DNA of 64,000 bases from Spirochaeta sp. UBA5339 (GCA_002408085.1 DHQL01000010.1:1-64000), one strand, 5' to 3'; counted from the first letter of the stretch, positions 23,417-32,783 are shown. Numbers and translations: made by a program. The notes: generated by a model from the sequence alone, not told the origin.

Positions 23417-24997
23417 TTGAGTAGAATTGAAAAACTGGAAATGAAGGGGATCTGTAAATCCTTTGTAGGCGTCAAGGCCAATCAGAATGTTGACCTGTCC
23501 ATCAAGGCCGGGGACGTACTGGGTCTGCTCGGGGAGAACGGAGCCGGTAAGACGACTCTGATGAACATCCTTTACGGACTCTACCTACCTGATGAAGGGC
23601 AGGTCCGTATCAACGGAGAGGAGATCCGCCTGAGAAATCCCAAGGACAGCATGCACGCCGGAATCGGAATGATCCATCAGCATTTTATGCTGGTGCAGAA
23701 GCACACGGTCCTTGAAAACATTACCCTGGGATATGAGGGAGCCCCCTTCTTTTTTCCCCAGAAGTTTATGAGAAAGAAGATCAAAGAGTACTCTCAGAGA
23801 TTCGGTCTGGAAGTTGATCCGGACAAACAGATCTGGGAGCTGTCGGCGGGAGAGCAGCAGAGAGTGGAGATTCTCAAAGCACTCTTCCGCAACGCAGACC
23901 TTCTGATCATGGACGAGCCCACCTCGGTCCTCACCCCCCAGGAGGCGGAGGACCTCTTTGCCATCCTGAGAAAGATGAGTGCCCAGGGCCACTCGGTCAT
24001 ACTGATCAGTCACAAGCTGGAAGAGATTATGGCCATCTGCAACTCGGTTATGGTAATGCGAAAAGGCCAGGTGACCGGAAGCGCGAAGATTGAGGATGTG
24101 ACCCAGAAGGATCTGGCCCGGATGATGATCGGCCGGGAGATTTCCGGCTGCTACGACAAGGGCGCCCAAAAGATGGGCAGGAAGATCCTTGAGGTCCAGA
24201 ACCTCAATGTAAACAGCGACCAGAGTCTGCCCATCGTCAACGATCTCTCCTTCAGCCTGAGTGAGTACGAGATTCTGGGTGTGGCCGGTGTATCCGGAAA
24301 CGGCCAGCGGGAGATGGTCGAAGCAATAACCGGTCTCCGCAAGGCTGAAAAGGGAAAGGTCTTCCTCCACGGCGAGGAGATTACCAACGCCTCGGCCCGG
24401 AAGATTCACGACCGGGGCATAACCCATGTCCCCGAAGAGAGGATCAAGCACGGTACCGTATCCACCCTTCAGCTGTTTGAAAACTCCGTTCTCAAACAGC
24501 ACCACAAACGCCCCTTCAGTGTAAAAAACCTGATGAACTACCCACGGATCCGCCAGCATGCGGACAAACTGGTAGAGTCCTACAATGTGGATGCCGCATC
24601 CATATCGGTTCCCGTTAAAAACCTTTCCGGGGGGAATATCCAGAAACTGATTCTGGGACGGGAGATTATTGCCAATCCTGAAGTGCTTATTGCCGCTCAT
24701 CCCACCTACGGTCTGGACGTCGGCGCCGCCGAGTATATCCGTAACCAGCTTATCGCCTGCCGTGACAGAGGCGGTGCGGTGCTTCTGGTCTCCGAAGACC
24801 TTGAAGAGCTCTTCCAGGTCTGCGACAAAATTGCCGTTATGTTTGAAGGACGTTTTATGGGCATCGTTGATCCCGAAGACTGTGATATTGACGACATCGG
24901 TCTGATGATGGCCGGTTCCATGCCTGAGGATCAGGCGGCGGCCGGCTCCGGTACCCCCGAAGCCGGGAAAGATTCGGAACAGGAAGGAGATAAATAA
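23417..24997 (+). CDS. Nucleoside ABC transporter ATPase (two ATP-binding domains)
   Basis: About 526 residues, with two fused ATPase domains as in RbsA/NupO-type importers. The N-terminal domain is complete: Walker A GENGAGKTT, signature LSAGEQQRVEIL, Walker B LLIMDEPTS. The C-terminal domain has a degenerate Walker A (GVSGNGQRE), signature LSGGNIQK and a Walker B ending IAAHPTYGLD, usual for this family. The TTG at 23417 has CGGAG 7 nt upstream; ATG 23402 in the same frame has no site, and ATG 23441 is another option. Its stop overlaps the next start by 1 nt (TAATG). With the BMP protein and two permeases it forms a guanosine/nucleoside importer of the NupNOPQ kind. Confidence 0.88.
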   Translation: MSRIEKLEMKGICKSFVGVKANQNVDLSIKAGDVLGLLGENGAGKTTLMNILYGLYLPDEGQVRINGEEIRLRNPKDSMHAGIGMIHQHFMLVQKHTVLENITLGYEGAPFFFPQKFMRKKIKEYSQRFGLEVDPDKQIWELSAGEQQRVEILKALFRNADLLIMDEPTSVLTPQEAEDLFAILRKMSAQGHSVILISHKLEEIMAICNSVMVMRKGQVTGSAKIEDVTQKDLARMMIGREISGCYDKGAQKMGRKILEVQNLNVNSDQSLPIVNDLSFSLSEYEILGVAGVSGNGQREMVEAITGLRKAEKGKVFLHGEEITNASARKIHDRGITHVPEERIKHGTVSTLQLFENSVLKQHHKRPFSVKNLMNYPRIRQHADKLVESYNVDAASISVPVKNLSGGNIQKLILGREIIANPEVLIAAHPTYGLDVGAAEYIRNQLIACRDRGGAVLLVSEDLEELFQVCDKIAVMFEGRFMGIVDPEDCDIDDIGLMMAGSMPEDQAAAGSGTPEAGKDSEQEGDK

Positions 24998-26073
24998 TGC
25001 CCTTTGTTACTCTGCCGCGGGAGAAAACCACTGCCGGATTTACAGCAGCTGTTCTCTTCGGCTCACTCTTTGCGGGACTCTGTGCCGTGGGAATCGTATT
25101 CCTCGCCTACGGTGTAAATCCCTTCTACGCCATCTATGAGATCTTCCGCTCCTCCTTTGGAAGCGCATTCGGCTTCAAGGAGACAATCACCAAGGCGGTC
25201 CCCCTGATCTTTATTGGAAGCGGACTGGCCCTGGCCTACAAGGCCAAGTTCTGGAATATCGGTGCCGAAAGTCAGCTTCTCTGGGGTGCCATTATTGCCA
25301 CCTGGATCGGCTTGAACTGGGGTCCCCACCTTCCCGGATTTGTTGTCATTCCCCTGATGTTTCTGGGAGGATTTATCGGCGGCGGCCTGTGGGGAGTCAT
25401 CCCCGCGGTCTTCAAGGTCAAATTCGGTATCAACGAGGTTATCTCCACACTGATGCTTAACTATGTGGCTGCTGAGCTTGTAAAGTATCTGGTTGTTGGT
25501 CCCTGGAAGGGAACTACCAAGTACGGCTACCCCTACACCGATGACCTTCCTGACCACGCCCTGCTGAACCTTCTGCACCACACCAGAATCTCAGTTCCCC
25601 TTGTGATCTTTGCTGTTCTGGTGGCCCTCTTCCTCTGCTTTGTGGTCTACCGGACAAGATTCGGTTACGAGGTCAGAGTTATCGGAGAGAACCCCGAGGC
25701 CGGAAAGTACGCGGGTATTGATTTCTTTAAAACCACCGTACTGATGATGGCCGTATCAGGGGGTGTTGCCGGTATTGCGGGAGTGGGAGAACTCCTTACC
25801 ATACACAAGCACCTGAGCTACCCGGAAACCATAAGTGCGGGCTACGGCTTTACCGCCATTATAGTTGCCTGGCTGGGCCGGCTTAATCCGGGATTTGCCA
25901 TCCTGTCGGGTCTCTTTTTCGCCGGAATCATCGTTGGAGGCGATGCGATACAGATCTCCATGGGACTTCCCTCGGCCACGGTGAACGTCTTTAACGGACT
26001 GATCCTGGTATTTCTGATTATGGGCGACTTCCTCCTGAGCCACAGAGTCGTCTACAAAAGGAGAGCAAACTGA
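24997..26073 (+). CDS. Nucleoside ABC transporter permease 1 (NupP-like)
   Basis: A 358-residue inner-membrane protein with about nine or ten hydrophobic segments, of the branched-chain/ribose permease superfamily. SGLALAYKAKFWNIGAESQ and the GENPEAGKYAGID loop are typical of the NupP/YufP class. ATG overlaps the ATPase stop by one base, and the stop overlaps the next ATG by one base (TGATG), giving tight coupling. It forms the translocation channel together with the following permease. Confidence 0.9.
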   Translation: MPFVTLPREKTTAGFTAAVLFGSLFAGLCAVGIVFLAYGVNPFYAIYEIFRSSFGSAFGFKETITKAVPLIFIGSGLALAYKAKFWNIGAESQLLWGAIIATWIGLNWGPHLPGFVVIPLMFLGGFIGGGLWGVIPAVFKVKFGINEVISTLMLNYVAAELVKYLVVGPWKGTTKYGYPYTDDLPDHALLNLLHHTRISVPLVIFAVLVALFLCFVVYRTRFGYEVRVIGENPEAGKYAGIDFFKTTVLMMAVSGGVAGIAGVGELLTIHKHLSYPETISAGYGFTAIIVAWLGRLNPGFAILSGLFFAGIIVGGDAIQISMGLPSATVNVFNGLILVFLIMGDFLLSHRVVYKRRAN

Positions 26074-26999
26074 TGACAGATATGATTACATCCATTCTGA
26101 CCCGTACCGTTGTGGCTGGAACTCCCCTGCTTCTGGGAACCCTGGGAGAGGTGATCACCGAACGGGCGGGAATCCTGAACCTGGGAGTCGAGGGCATGAT
26201 GTCCGTGGGCGCTGTAACGGGTTTTATTGTGACCTTTACCACCGGCAACCCCTGGCTGGGAATGATTGCCGCTATTATTGCGGGAGCCCTGATCTCCCTG
26301 CTCCACTCCTTTGTAACCATAACACTCAGAGCCAACCAGGTTGTTTCAGGTCTGGCCCTGACCATGCTGGGACTGGGCCTCAGCGGCCTCTGGGGCAAAC
26401 CCTATATCGGACGTCCCCTGCCCGTTAAGATGAACCATGTGAACATCCCGGTCCTGTCGGATATTCCCATTCTGGGAAGGGTGCTCTTTTCTCAGGACCC
26501 CTACTTCTATCTCTCGGTAGCCCTGGGGATAATGGTCTGGTTTCTGATGAAGCATACCAAGGTGGGAATCACCGTACGCTCTGTGGGTGAGAACCCCAAG
26601 GCGGCGGAGACTCTGGGTATCAATGTTATTCTGGTAAAATACCTGAGCATTATGGCGGGAGGTGCCTTTGCGGGTATGGCGGGAGCCCACCTCTCAACAG
26701 CCTACTCAAAATCCTGGATCGAGGGGATGACCTCCGGTAGAGGATGGATCGTTATCGCTCTGACCATATTCAGCCTCTGGGAGCCCTCAAAGGCTTTCCT
26801 GGGTGCCTATATCTTCGGGGGGATCTTCGTACTGCAGTATGTGCTGCAGCCCCTGGGAATCAGTCCCAATCTGCTGGCCATGCTCCCCTACCTGACCACC
26901 CTGGGGGTTCTGCTTTTCTACGGAATGAGCAAGACCGGTAAGCGCAAGATGAGCGCCCCGGCCACCCTGGGTGAAGCCTATATCAGGGGCAGCCGATAG
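26073..26999 (+). CDS. Nucleoside ABC transporter permease 2 (NupQ-like)
   Basis: A 308-residue inner-membrane permease with about eight hydrophobic segments. It has GTLGEVITERAGILNLGVEGMM at the N-terminal side and VGENPKAAETLGINV as the coupling loop, both hallmarks of the NupQ/YufQ class. Last gene of the operon; a bidirectional terminator follows within 10 bp. Confidence 0.9.
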   Translation: MTDMITSILTRTVVAGTPLLLGTLGEVITERAGILNLGVEGMMSVGAVTGFIVTFTTGNPWLGMIAAIIAGALISLLHSFVTITLRANQVVSGLALTMLGLGLSGLWGKPYIGRPLPVKMNHVNIPVLSDIPILGRVLFSQDPYFYLSVALGIMVWFLMKHTKVGITVRSVGENPKAAETLGINVILVKYLSIMAGGAFAGMAGAHLSTAYSKSWIEGMTSGRGWIVIALTIFSLWEPSKAFLGAYIFGGIFVLQYVLQPLGISPNLLAMLPYLTTLGVLLFYGMSKTGKRKMSAPATLGEAYIRGSR

Positions 27000-27004
27000 A
27001 AGTC

Positions 27005-27051
27005 AAAAAAACGCCCGGGGCTCAGTTCACAGAGCCTGACGGGCGTTTTTT
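27005..27051. terminator. Bidirectional terminator between nucleoside and phosphate operons
   Basis: AACGCCCG (27010-27017) pairs with CGGGCGTT (27040-27047), with an inner GGCTC/GAGCC stem. An A-run on the left and a T-run on the right make it a working terminator on both strands, ending the nucleoside transporter from the left and phoB from the right. Confidence 0.9.
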
Positions 27052-27086
27052 CATCTAATTGGAAGAGACAGTCCGGCCGCCGGCCG

Positions 27087-27782
27087 TCACTCCCCTTTCA
27101 TCTTGTATCCGATTCCGCGAACCGTCTCTATCACATTACCGTACTCACCGAGCTTCTTGCGGATTCCCAGGATCTGCACATCCACCGAACGGGCGGTAAC
27201 GGGGTAGTCCTCCCCCTTAACCGAATCGATAATCTGGTTGCGGGAGAAGACCCAGCCGGGATTCTTAGCCAGAAAGCGGAGAATAGAGAACTCCGTCGCC
27301 GACAGATCCACCGGACTGCCGCCGGCAAAGGTCTCATGACGGGCTGTATCGATAACGATGTCATGGATGCTTATCCTGCTGCTGTCCCCTGCCTCTTGAC
27401 CGACACCGGAGGACTCAGAGCGGCGCAGAGCCGCCTTTACCCGGGCAATCAGAATCTTCGGGCTGAAGGGCTTGGTGATGTAGTCATCGGCCCCGGACTC
27501 CAGACCGTCCACCACATCATCATCCTGACTTCTGGCGGTGAGCATAATCACAGGGGTGGAAGCTGTATCGGGATTCTTCCTCAAGGCGGAGCAGACCTTC
27601 AGGCCGTCCATTCCAGGCAGCATCAGATCCAGAATGACCAGATCAAAATTCCCGTTCTTGGCCAGGGCCAGGCCCTCTTCACCATCCCGGGCCTTTTCTA
27701 CTTCAAAGCCGCTCATCTCCAGGTTGAATGAGATCAGCTCCCGGATATCCGCTTCATCTTCAACTATCAGCAGTTTTGCCAT
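27087..27782 (-). CDS. phoB: PhoB-type response regulator
   Basis: A 231-residue OmpR/PhoB-family regulator. The receiver domain (residues 1-120) has acidic pocket VEDEAD, phospho-acceptor Asp in DLVILDLMLPGMDG and KPF switch lysine. The C-terminal winged helix (about 130-228) ends GYKMKG. Position as last gene of the pst-phoU run, 10 nt after phoU, identifies it as the phosphate regulator that should bind the 11-bp repeats found upstream of pstS, pstC and the chemoreceptor gene. The kinase PhoR is not adjacent. Confidence 0.88.
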   Translation of the reverse strand: MAKLLIVEDEADIRELISFNLEMSGFEVEKARDGEEGLALAKNGNFDLVILDLMLPGMDGLKVCSALRKNPDTASTPVIMLTARSQDDDVVDGLESGADDYITKPFSPKILIARVKAALRRSESSGVGQEAGDSSRISIHDIVIDTARHETFAGGSPVDLSATEFSILRFLAKNPGWVFSRNQIIDSVKGEDYPVTARSVDVQILGIRKKLGEYGNVIETVRGIGYKMKGE

Positions 27783-27791
27783 ACTTCTATC

Positions 27792-28442
27792 CTACAGACT
27801 TTCGTGTTCTCCGGTATCAGCGAATACCACCCACTCGCAGATATTCCGTACATGGTCTCCAGTCCTTTCCAGAAAGCGGCTGATGTACATCAGGGACATG
27901 GCGCCTTCAATCTTATGGGGATCTTCCATCATATAGGTCAGAAGCTCACGAACCACCTGCTTGTGAGTATTATCAAGGATTTCATCGGAAGCCGCAACGT
28001 CAACAGCAGCCTTGGGATCCTTTTCCACATAGGCCGCAACCGCCCTGGAGAGCATGGAACAGCCCATTTCCGCCATACGGGGAATGTCCACCAGGGGTTT
28101 GATATACTCTTCATCGGCCATCTTGATGGTGGCCTTGGCAATATGGACCGCATGGTCACCGATTCTCTCAATGTCGGTAATAATCTTGATGGCGCTTATC
28201 AGGTGTCTCAGGTCACCGGCGACGGGCTGCTCCCTGGCAATAATCAGGGCACCCTTATCGCAGAGATCCTTCTCCATCTGATCGATAATGTCATCATCGT
28301 CGATTACTTCCTGGGCCAGCTCCACATTCTTGTTTTTAAGAGACTCAACGGCCTTGTTCATTGCCTCCTCAACACGGAGGCCCATCTTCATTATTTCACG
28401 GCTCAATTCGGCCAGATCATCTTCATAGTGCTGTCTGATCAT
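27792..28442 (-). CDS. phoU: Phosphate signalling protein PhoU
   Basis: A 216-residue all-helical cytoplasmic protein with the two PhoU three-helix bundles. The metal-binding E/D-x-x-x-D pattern is seen as IDDDDIIDQMEK in the first repeat, and RIGDHAVHIAK and RTGDHVRNICEW mark the ends of the repeats. PhoU links PstSCAB transport state to PhoR/PhoB and restrains phosphate uptake. It lies between pstB and phoB with short gaps. Confidence 0.93.
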   Translation of the reverse strand: MIRQHYEDDLAELSREIMKMGLRVEEAMNKAVESLKNKNVELAQEVIDDDDIIDQMEKDLCDKGALIIAREQPVAGDLRHLISAIKIITDIERIGDHAVHIAKATIKMADEEYIKPLVDIPRMAEMGCSMLSRAVAAYVEKDPKAAVDVAASDEILDNTHKQVVRELLTYMMEDPHKIEGAMSLMYISRFLERTGDHVRNICEWVVFADTGEHESL

Positions 28443-28480
28443 AACTTTTTCTCCTTCAATAAAATCAAACGAATCTTATA

Positions 28481-29239
28481 TCAACCGAACTTACCGGAAA
28501 TGTACTCTTCAGTTTTAGGACTGCTGGGATTAAAGAAAATCTCATCAGTGGGTCCGAACTCCTCAATCTTACCATGAAGAAAGAATGCCGTCTTGTCGGA
28601 AATACGTCCCGCCTGCTGCATGTTGTGAGTTACGATTACAATGGTATAGTTCTGTTTCAGTTCATCAATCAGGTCTTCAATTCTGGATGTGGAGATGGGG
28701 TCCAGAGCCGATGTGGGCTCGTCCATCAGAACCACATCGGGTTCCACCGCCAGTACACGGGCGATACAGAGTCTCTGCTGCTGACCACCCGAAAGTCCAA
28801 GAGCGGGCTTGTGAAGTCTGTCCTTGACCTCTTCCCAGAGGGAGGCCTGCTGGAGGCTCTTCTCTACGATGTCGCTTAAGATGGCCTTGTTCTTTATACC
28901 ATGGGTACGGGGACCGTAGGCGATGTTGTCAAAGATGGACATGGGGAAGGGGTTGGGTTTCTGAAATACCATTCCCACCTTCTTCCGCAGCTCAATCACA
29001 TCCCACTGGGAGTAGATGTCCTTATCGTCATAGTTGATATCACCGTCGATCTTGACGATGTCGATAAGATCGTTCATACGGTTCAGGGTTCTGAGGAAGG
29101 TGGACTTACCGCATCCCGAGGGACCGATCAGAGCCGTAACCTCTTTCTCCCTGATATCCATGCTTACATTGTGGAGGGCCTGAAAGTCTCCGTAGAAGAG
29201 GTTCAGGTCCTTAACGTTGATTTTTGTTGTTTTATCCAT
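28481..29239 (-). CDS. pstB: Phosphate ABC transporter ATPase PstB
   Basis: A 252-residue ATPase: Walker A GPSGCGKST, signature LSGGQQQRLCIAR, Walker B VVLMDEPTSALD, switch His in VTHNMQQA. The N-terminal NVKDLNLFYGDFQALHNV and the TFLRTLNRMNDLI loop are diagnostic for PstB. Length is normal. It energises phosphate import through PstC/PstA. Confidence 0.95.
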   Translation of the reverse strand: MDKTTKINVKDLNLFYGDFQALHNVSMDIREKEVTALIGPSGCGKSTFLRTLNRMNDLIDIVKIDGDINYDDKDIYSQWDVIELRKKVGMVFQKPNPFPMSIFDNIAYGPRTHGIKNKAILSDIVEKSLQQASLWEEVKDRLHKPALGLSGGQQQRLCIARVLAVEPDVVLMDEPTSALDPISTSRIEDLIDELKQNYTIVIVTHNMQQAGRISDKTAFFLHGKIEEFGPTDEIFFNPSSPKTEEYISGKFG

Positions 29240-29270
29240 AACTTAATTCCTTATATTCGTCCGGGACCCA

Positions 29271-30878
29271 TTACATTCCGGAGTTCTTGTTCATGCGCTT
29301 CATCATAAAGGTCGCAGAAAAGTTAGTCAGAAGGATGAGAATGACCAGTACTGCCCCTGTGGCGAATGTACGGTCGAATGAGAGCGCCTCCGAGAAGAGC
29401 ATGTAGAGATGGAGGGAGAGTACTCTCGCAGATGATGAGGGTCCTGATACGAGGTCGTAGTTGGAACCCAGTGTGTAGATCAGTACCGCCGTTTCACCTA
29501 CAGTCCGGCCCACGGCCAGAATAATACCGGTCAGAATACCGGGGGAGGCTGCGGGAAGAACTACCTTGATAATGGTCTGAAGCTTGGTTGCACCCAGTGC
29601 CAGTGATCCCTCGCGGAATGACTGGGGTACCGACTTCAGAGCTTCCTCAGAGGTTCTGATAATGGTTGGGAGCACCATCAAGGTGACCGTCAGGGTACTG
29701 GAGATAAATCCGATTCCCATTCCCAGAATCCGAACAAAGAAGATAAAACCGAAGAGACCGAAAACGATGGAGGGAATACCCGACAGAGTCTCTGTCCCCA
29801 TTCTCAGGATGCGCATCAGCCTTCCCTGTTTGGCGTACTCAACCATGTAGATTGCCGCCATAACTCCCACGGGAGCAGAGAAGAGTATGGTAAAGAGAAT
29901 CAGGAAGAAGGTATTGATAATAATGTAGGAAATACCTCCCCACTGTCCCGAACGGGCGGGAGCTTCTGTAATAAAATGCCAGGTCAGATTCCATCCTGTC
30001 TCATGACGGAGAACGGGTACACTCCTGACACCGTACTCGGCAACATATCTGTAGTCAGTGAGCATAACGGCACCTTCTGTACTCTGAAGGGCCTCCATAT
30101 TCACTTCAATATTCTCTGAATCAAGAAGGGTCAGTGGAAGATCGGTTCCCCCTACTTCCATCCAGTTGGATACTTCACCGGCAGCGATTTTCTCAGCCTG
30201 CTTGTCTGTCAGCTCTCTGAGCATCCGGCTGTCCTTGATCATCAGAACAGAGGGGTTTACGGCTATGGCCTTACGTCTTACACCGAGAACCTTAACATCC
30301 CTGGGCAGATCCGCGGCTTCGGAAGCGGGAAGGAATCCGATGGCCCCTTCCGTACCGCCCACATAGCTGATTACCTCATCCCAGGAGGAGGCCTTTTCCA
30401 CATAGCCTCTGTAGTCGTCCAGATCTTCCCCGGCAAGGATAAAATCCTTTACCTGCACTGAGAAGTCACCGGCATTCTCATTGACAACGGGCTGGGCTCT
30501 CAGGTTCTGCTCGTTGTAGAAACCCCAGTTCTCGTTCCGTCTTTTATTGAAGAGGGTGCGGAGACCGTCAACTTCGATATCCTGTTCGCGGACCCCTCTA
30601 TTGATAATAAAGACCAGATCATCCTCTGTTCCGTCCAGATCAATTACTCTCTCAACATAGGGGGTCACATTATAGGGAGTCATATTGTTGTAACGGAGTC
30701 CCTTCACCATCAGGTAGCCGACAATCCAGACCAGGATGGCGATGGTCAGGGCCGCAAGACCCCAGATAATTCCCTTGGCAACTTTCTCCTGCATTCTGAG
30801 CTTGCGGGACTGGGGAGAGGAGACGACCTCTTTTCTTCCCTTTGAAACAGGAGGATTTAAAACTTCAGCTGAGCTCAT
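29271..30878 (-). CDS. pstA: Phosphate ABC transporter permease PstA with large extracytoplasmic insert
   Basis: A 535-residue permease, nearly twice the usual length of about 290. After a first membrane helix (about residues 36-60) comes an extra domain of about 235 residues before the ordinary PstA core (about 310-530, with the EAA loop LKSVPQSFREGSLALGATKLQT). The insert contains pieces resembling PstS: QAEKIAAGEVSNWMEVGG matches QLIAIYAGEVTNWSEIGG in the neighbouring PstS, and STEGAVMLTDYRYV and GGTEGAIGFLP resemble its YSIGYCGFGYLG strand. An earlier LFNKRRNENWGFY suggests the module occurs twice. It lies 1 nt after the pstC stop. The insert may dock or store phosphate at the periplasmic face. 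Confidence 0.9.
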   Translation of the reverse strand: MSSAEVLNPPVSKGRKEVVSSPQSRKLRMQEKVAKGIIWGLAALTIAILVWIVGYLMVKGLRYNNMTPYNVTPYVERVIDLDGTEDDLVFIINRGVREQDIEVDGLRTLFNKRRNENWGFYNEQNLRAQPVVNENAGDFSVQVKDFILAGEDLDDYRGYVEKASSWDEVISYVGGTEGAIGFLPASEAADLPRDVKVLGVRRKAIAVNPSVLMIKDSRMLRELTDKQAEKIAAGEVSNWMEVGGTDLPLTLLDSENIEVNMEALQSTEGAVMLTDYRYVAEYGVRSVPVLRHETGWNLTWHFITEAPARSGQWGGISYIIINTFFLILFTILFSAPVGVMAAIYMVEYAKQGRLMRILRMGTETLSGIPSIVFGLFGFIFFVRILGMGIGFISSTLTVTLMVLPTIIRTSEEALKSVPQSFREGSLALGATKLQTIIKVVLPAASPGILTGIILAVGRTVGETAVLIYTLGSNYDLVSGPSSSARVLSLHLYMLFSEALSFDRTFATGAVLVILILLTNFSATFMMKRMNKNSGM

Positions 30879-30879
30879 A

Positions 30880-31758
30880 TTACATCTCCTCCTTTACGGT
30901 TTTTTTCATCAGGTACTGAACAAGGGAGTTGATTCCCAGGATAAACACAAAGAGAACAATACCTGTGGTAAAGAGGCTCACCGCATGATAGTCGGCGGCA
31001 TACTTCATATCCGTTGCGATGTTCATGGTCAGGGTCCTTGTCAGGGACAGAGGTCCCCTGGGCATGGTAACGGCGTTACCGGCGACCATCAGAACCGCCA
31101 TGGTTTCACCTATGGCCCGTCCCATACCGAGAACGATACCCGCGAGAATACCGGAACGTGCAGAAGGAACCATAACCCGGTAGATAGTCATCCAGTGGGT
31201 GGCCCCCAGGGCCAGAGACCCCTCTTTCAGCTCACCCGGGACGGCCCGCAGAGAGACTTCTGTAATATTGATAATGGTAGGAAGAGTCATAATGGCAAGA
31301 ACAATACTGGCTGTCAGAACGCCAAGTCCCGTGGGACTGTCGAAAAGTCTTCTGATTACGGGGGAGATGGCAATATATCCGAAGAGACCGTAGATAACCG
31401 AGGGGATTCCGGCAAGAAGTTCAACAACTGATCTCAGGATCTGGGCAAAACGGCCCTCGGCCATCTCGGCCATAAAAATACCTACAGCCAGTCCGATGGG
31501 AACAGACAGCAGGAGAGCTCCGAAAGTAACCCAGACAGATCCCATGATAAAAGATAAAATTCCGTATTGGGGAGGATCCGCTGTGGGAGCCCAGTTACTT
31601 GAAAATAAAAATTCCAGAGGACTTACCCTGGTAAAAAGCGGCAGCCCCTCTTTGAAGATGAATACTGTAATAAAGACTACACTGATAACTGAAATAAAAG
31701 CGCTGATCAGCAGAATCTTCTCTACAGCAACCTCCAGAACACTCTTTGAAGATTTCAA
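30880..31758 (-). CDS. pstC: Phosphate ABC transporter permease PstC
   Basis: A 292-residue inner-membrane permease with six hydrophobic segments and the EAA loop LRAVPGELKEGSLALGATHWMT. It starts with TTG (31756-31758), 8 nt after AAGGAG. It is the first gene of the pstCAB-phoU-phoB unit and has its own Pho-box array upstream, beyond the pstS terminator. Confidence 0.92.
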   Translation of the reverse strand: MKSSKSVLEVAVEKILLISAFISVISVVFITVFIFKEGLPLFTRVSPLEFLFSSNWAPTADPPQYGILSFIMGSVWVTFGALLLSVPIGLAVGIFMAEMAEGRFAQILRSVVELLAGIPSVIYGLFGYIAISPVIRRLFDSPTGLGVLTASIVLAIMTLPTIINITEVSLRAVPGELKEGSLALGATHWMTIYRVMVPSARSGILAGIVLGMGRAIGETMAVLMVAGNAVTMPRGPLSLTRTLTMNIATDMKYAADYHAVSLFTTGIVLFVFILGINSLVQYLMKKTVKEEM

Positions 31759-31814
31759 GACATCTTCTCCTTAAGATTAATTTACTAACATTTTCCACAG
31801 TCAGGATGAGTTAT

Positions 31815-31842
31815 TGTTAGGGATTTGTTAGAAAACGGTTAA
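31815..31842 (-). promoter_or_regulatory. Pho box (three 11-bp repeats) upstream of pstC
   Basis: On the minus strand TTAACC (31837-31842), CTAACA (31826-31831) and CTAACA (31815-31820) recur at exactly 11-bp steps. This is the form of PhoB/PhoP sites: direct repeats of about 6-7 bp one helical turn apart. Location between the pstS terminator and pstC indicates a separate phosphate-controlled promoter for the membrane and regulatory genes. Confidence 0.8.
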
Positions 31843-31862
31843 ACGGCCTGGTTTTTTTAAAC

Positions 31863-31894
31863 AAAAAGAGGCAGCCCTCACGCAGACTGCCTCT
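31863..31894 (-). terminator. Terminator after pstS
   Basis: AGAGGCAG (minus strand, 31887-31894) pairs with CTGCCTCT (31867-31874) across a 12-nt loop, followed by five T. It ends the pstS message before pstC, so the binding protein can be made in excess. Confidence 0.85.
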
Positions 31895-31934
31895 TCGATA
31901 ATCCAACTTAATTCAGTATGAATCTGATAGTTTC

Positions 31935-32783
31935 TTAGCTGTTCAGGGGGATGAACTTCTCTTCAGCTACGATCTCCTGACCTTCGTCAGAGAGGATGTA
32001 GTTGATGAAAGCTTCTTCCAGAGATCCGGCGGGAACGGCACCGTTTGTGATCAGGATCAGGTCTCTCTGTACGGGGTAGGTACCGTCAAGTACGTGTGAT
32101 ACTTCGGGAGTGATCATGTCAACGCTTACAGACTTTGTTCCGGCGTCTCTTCCGAGGTAACCGAATCCACAGTAACCGATTGAGTAGGGAGTAGAACCAA
32201 CCTTGGCAACCATGTCTCCGTTGGAAGTTACGATAGCAGCAGTCTCAGTGAAAGATTTCTTGGCTGTTTTAACAGTAGCGTCGTTGAAACAGGATCTTGT
32301 TCCGGAAGCTTCGTCCCTGTTGAATACAACGATTGTTGCGTCGGGTCCGCCGATTTCGCTCCAGTTTGTAACTTCACCGGCATAGATAGCGATGAGCTGA
32401 TCCATTGTGATGTCATCCATGGGAACAGAAGCGCTGTTAACAACTACAGCAACACCGTCTTTAGCGATAGCTGTGGGTACAGCACCGTCAGCGATTTCAG
32501 AGTCTTTCAGAGCTCTGGAAGCAGCACCGATGGAGTAAGTTCCATCCAGGGCACCTCTAACACCGGCGGAAGAACCGGGGGCATCGTAAGAGATCTTTGC
32601 TTCGGGGTGAATCTCTGCATACTCTTCAGCAGCAGCTCTGATGATGGGCTCAACAGTTGAAGAACCGCCGAAAGCGTAGTTACCGGCAAAAGAAGCTTCG
32701 GAAGAAGCGGCTTCCTGCTGACCGGCAGCGAAAGCAGACGCTGCAACCATCAGTACCATCAGTACAGACATAATCTTTTTCAT
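31935..32783 (-). CDS. pstS: Phosphate-binding protein PstS
   Basis: A 282-residue exported binding protein. Signal peptide MKKIMSVLMVLMVAASAFA, then AGQQEA, with no lipobox cysteine. The phosphate-binding landmarks are GGSSTVEPI near the mature N-terminus, APGSSAGVRGALDGT, and NRDEASGTRSCF (the second P-loop-like turn). QLIAIYAGEVTNWSEIGG is the usual hinge-side strand. It is transcribed alone from a Pho-box promoter and followed by its own terminator. Confidence 0.95.
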   Translation of the reverse strand: MKKIMSVLMVLMVAASAFAAGQQEAASSEASFAGNYAFGGSSTVEPIIRAAAEEYAEIHPEAKISYDAPGSSAGVRGALDGTYSIGAASRALKDSEIADGAVPTAIAKDGVAVVVNSASVPMDDITMDQLIAIYAGEVTNWSEIGGPDATIVVFNRDEASGTRSCFNDATVKTAKKSFTETAAIVTSNGDMVAKVGSTPYSIGYCGFGYLGRDAGTKSVSVDMITPEVSHVLDGTYPVQRDLILITNGAVPAGSLEEAFINYILSDEGQEIVAEEKFIPLNS

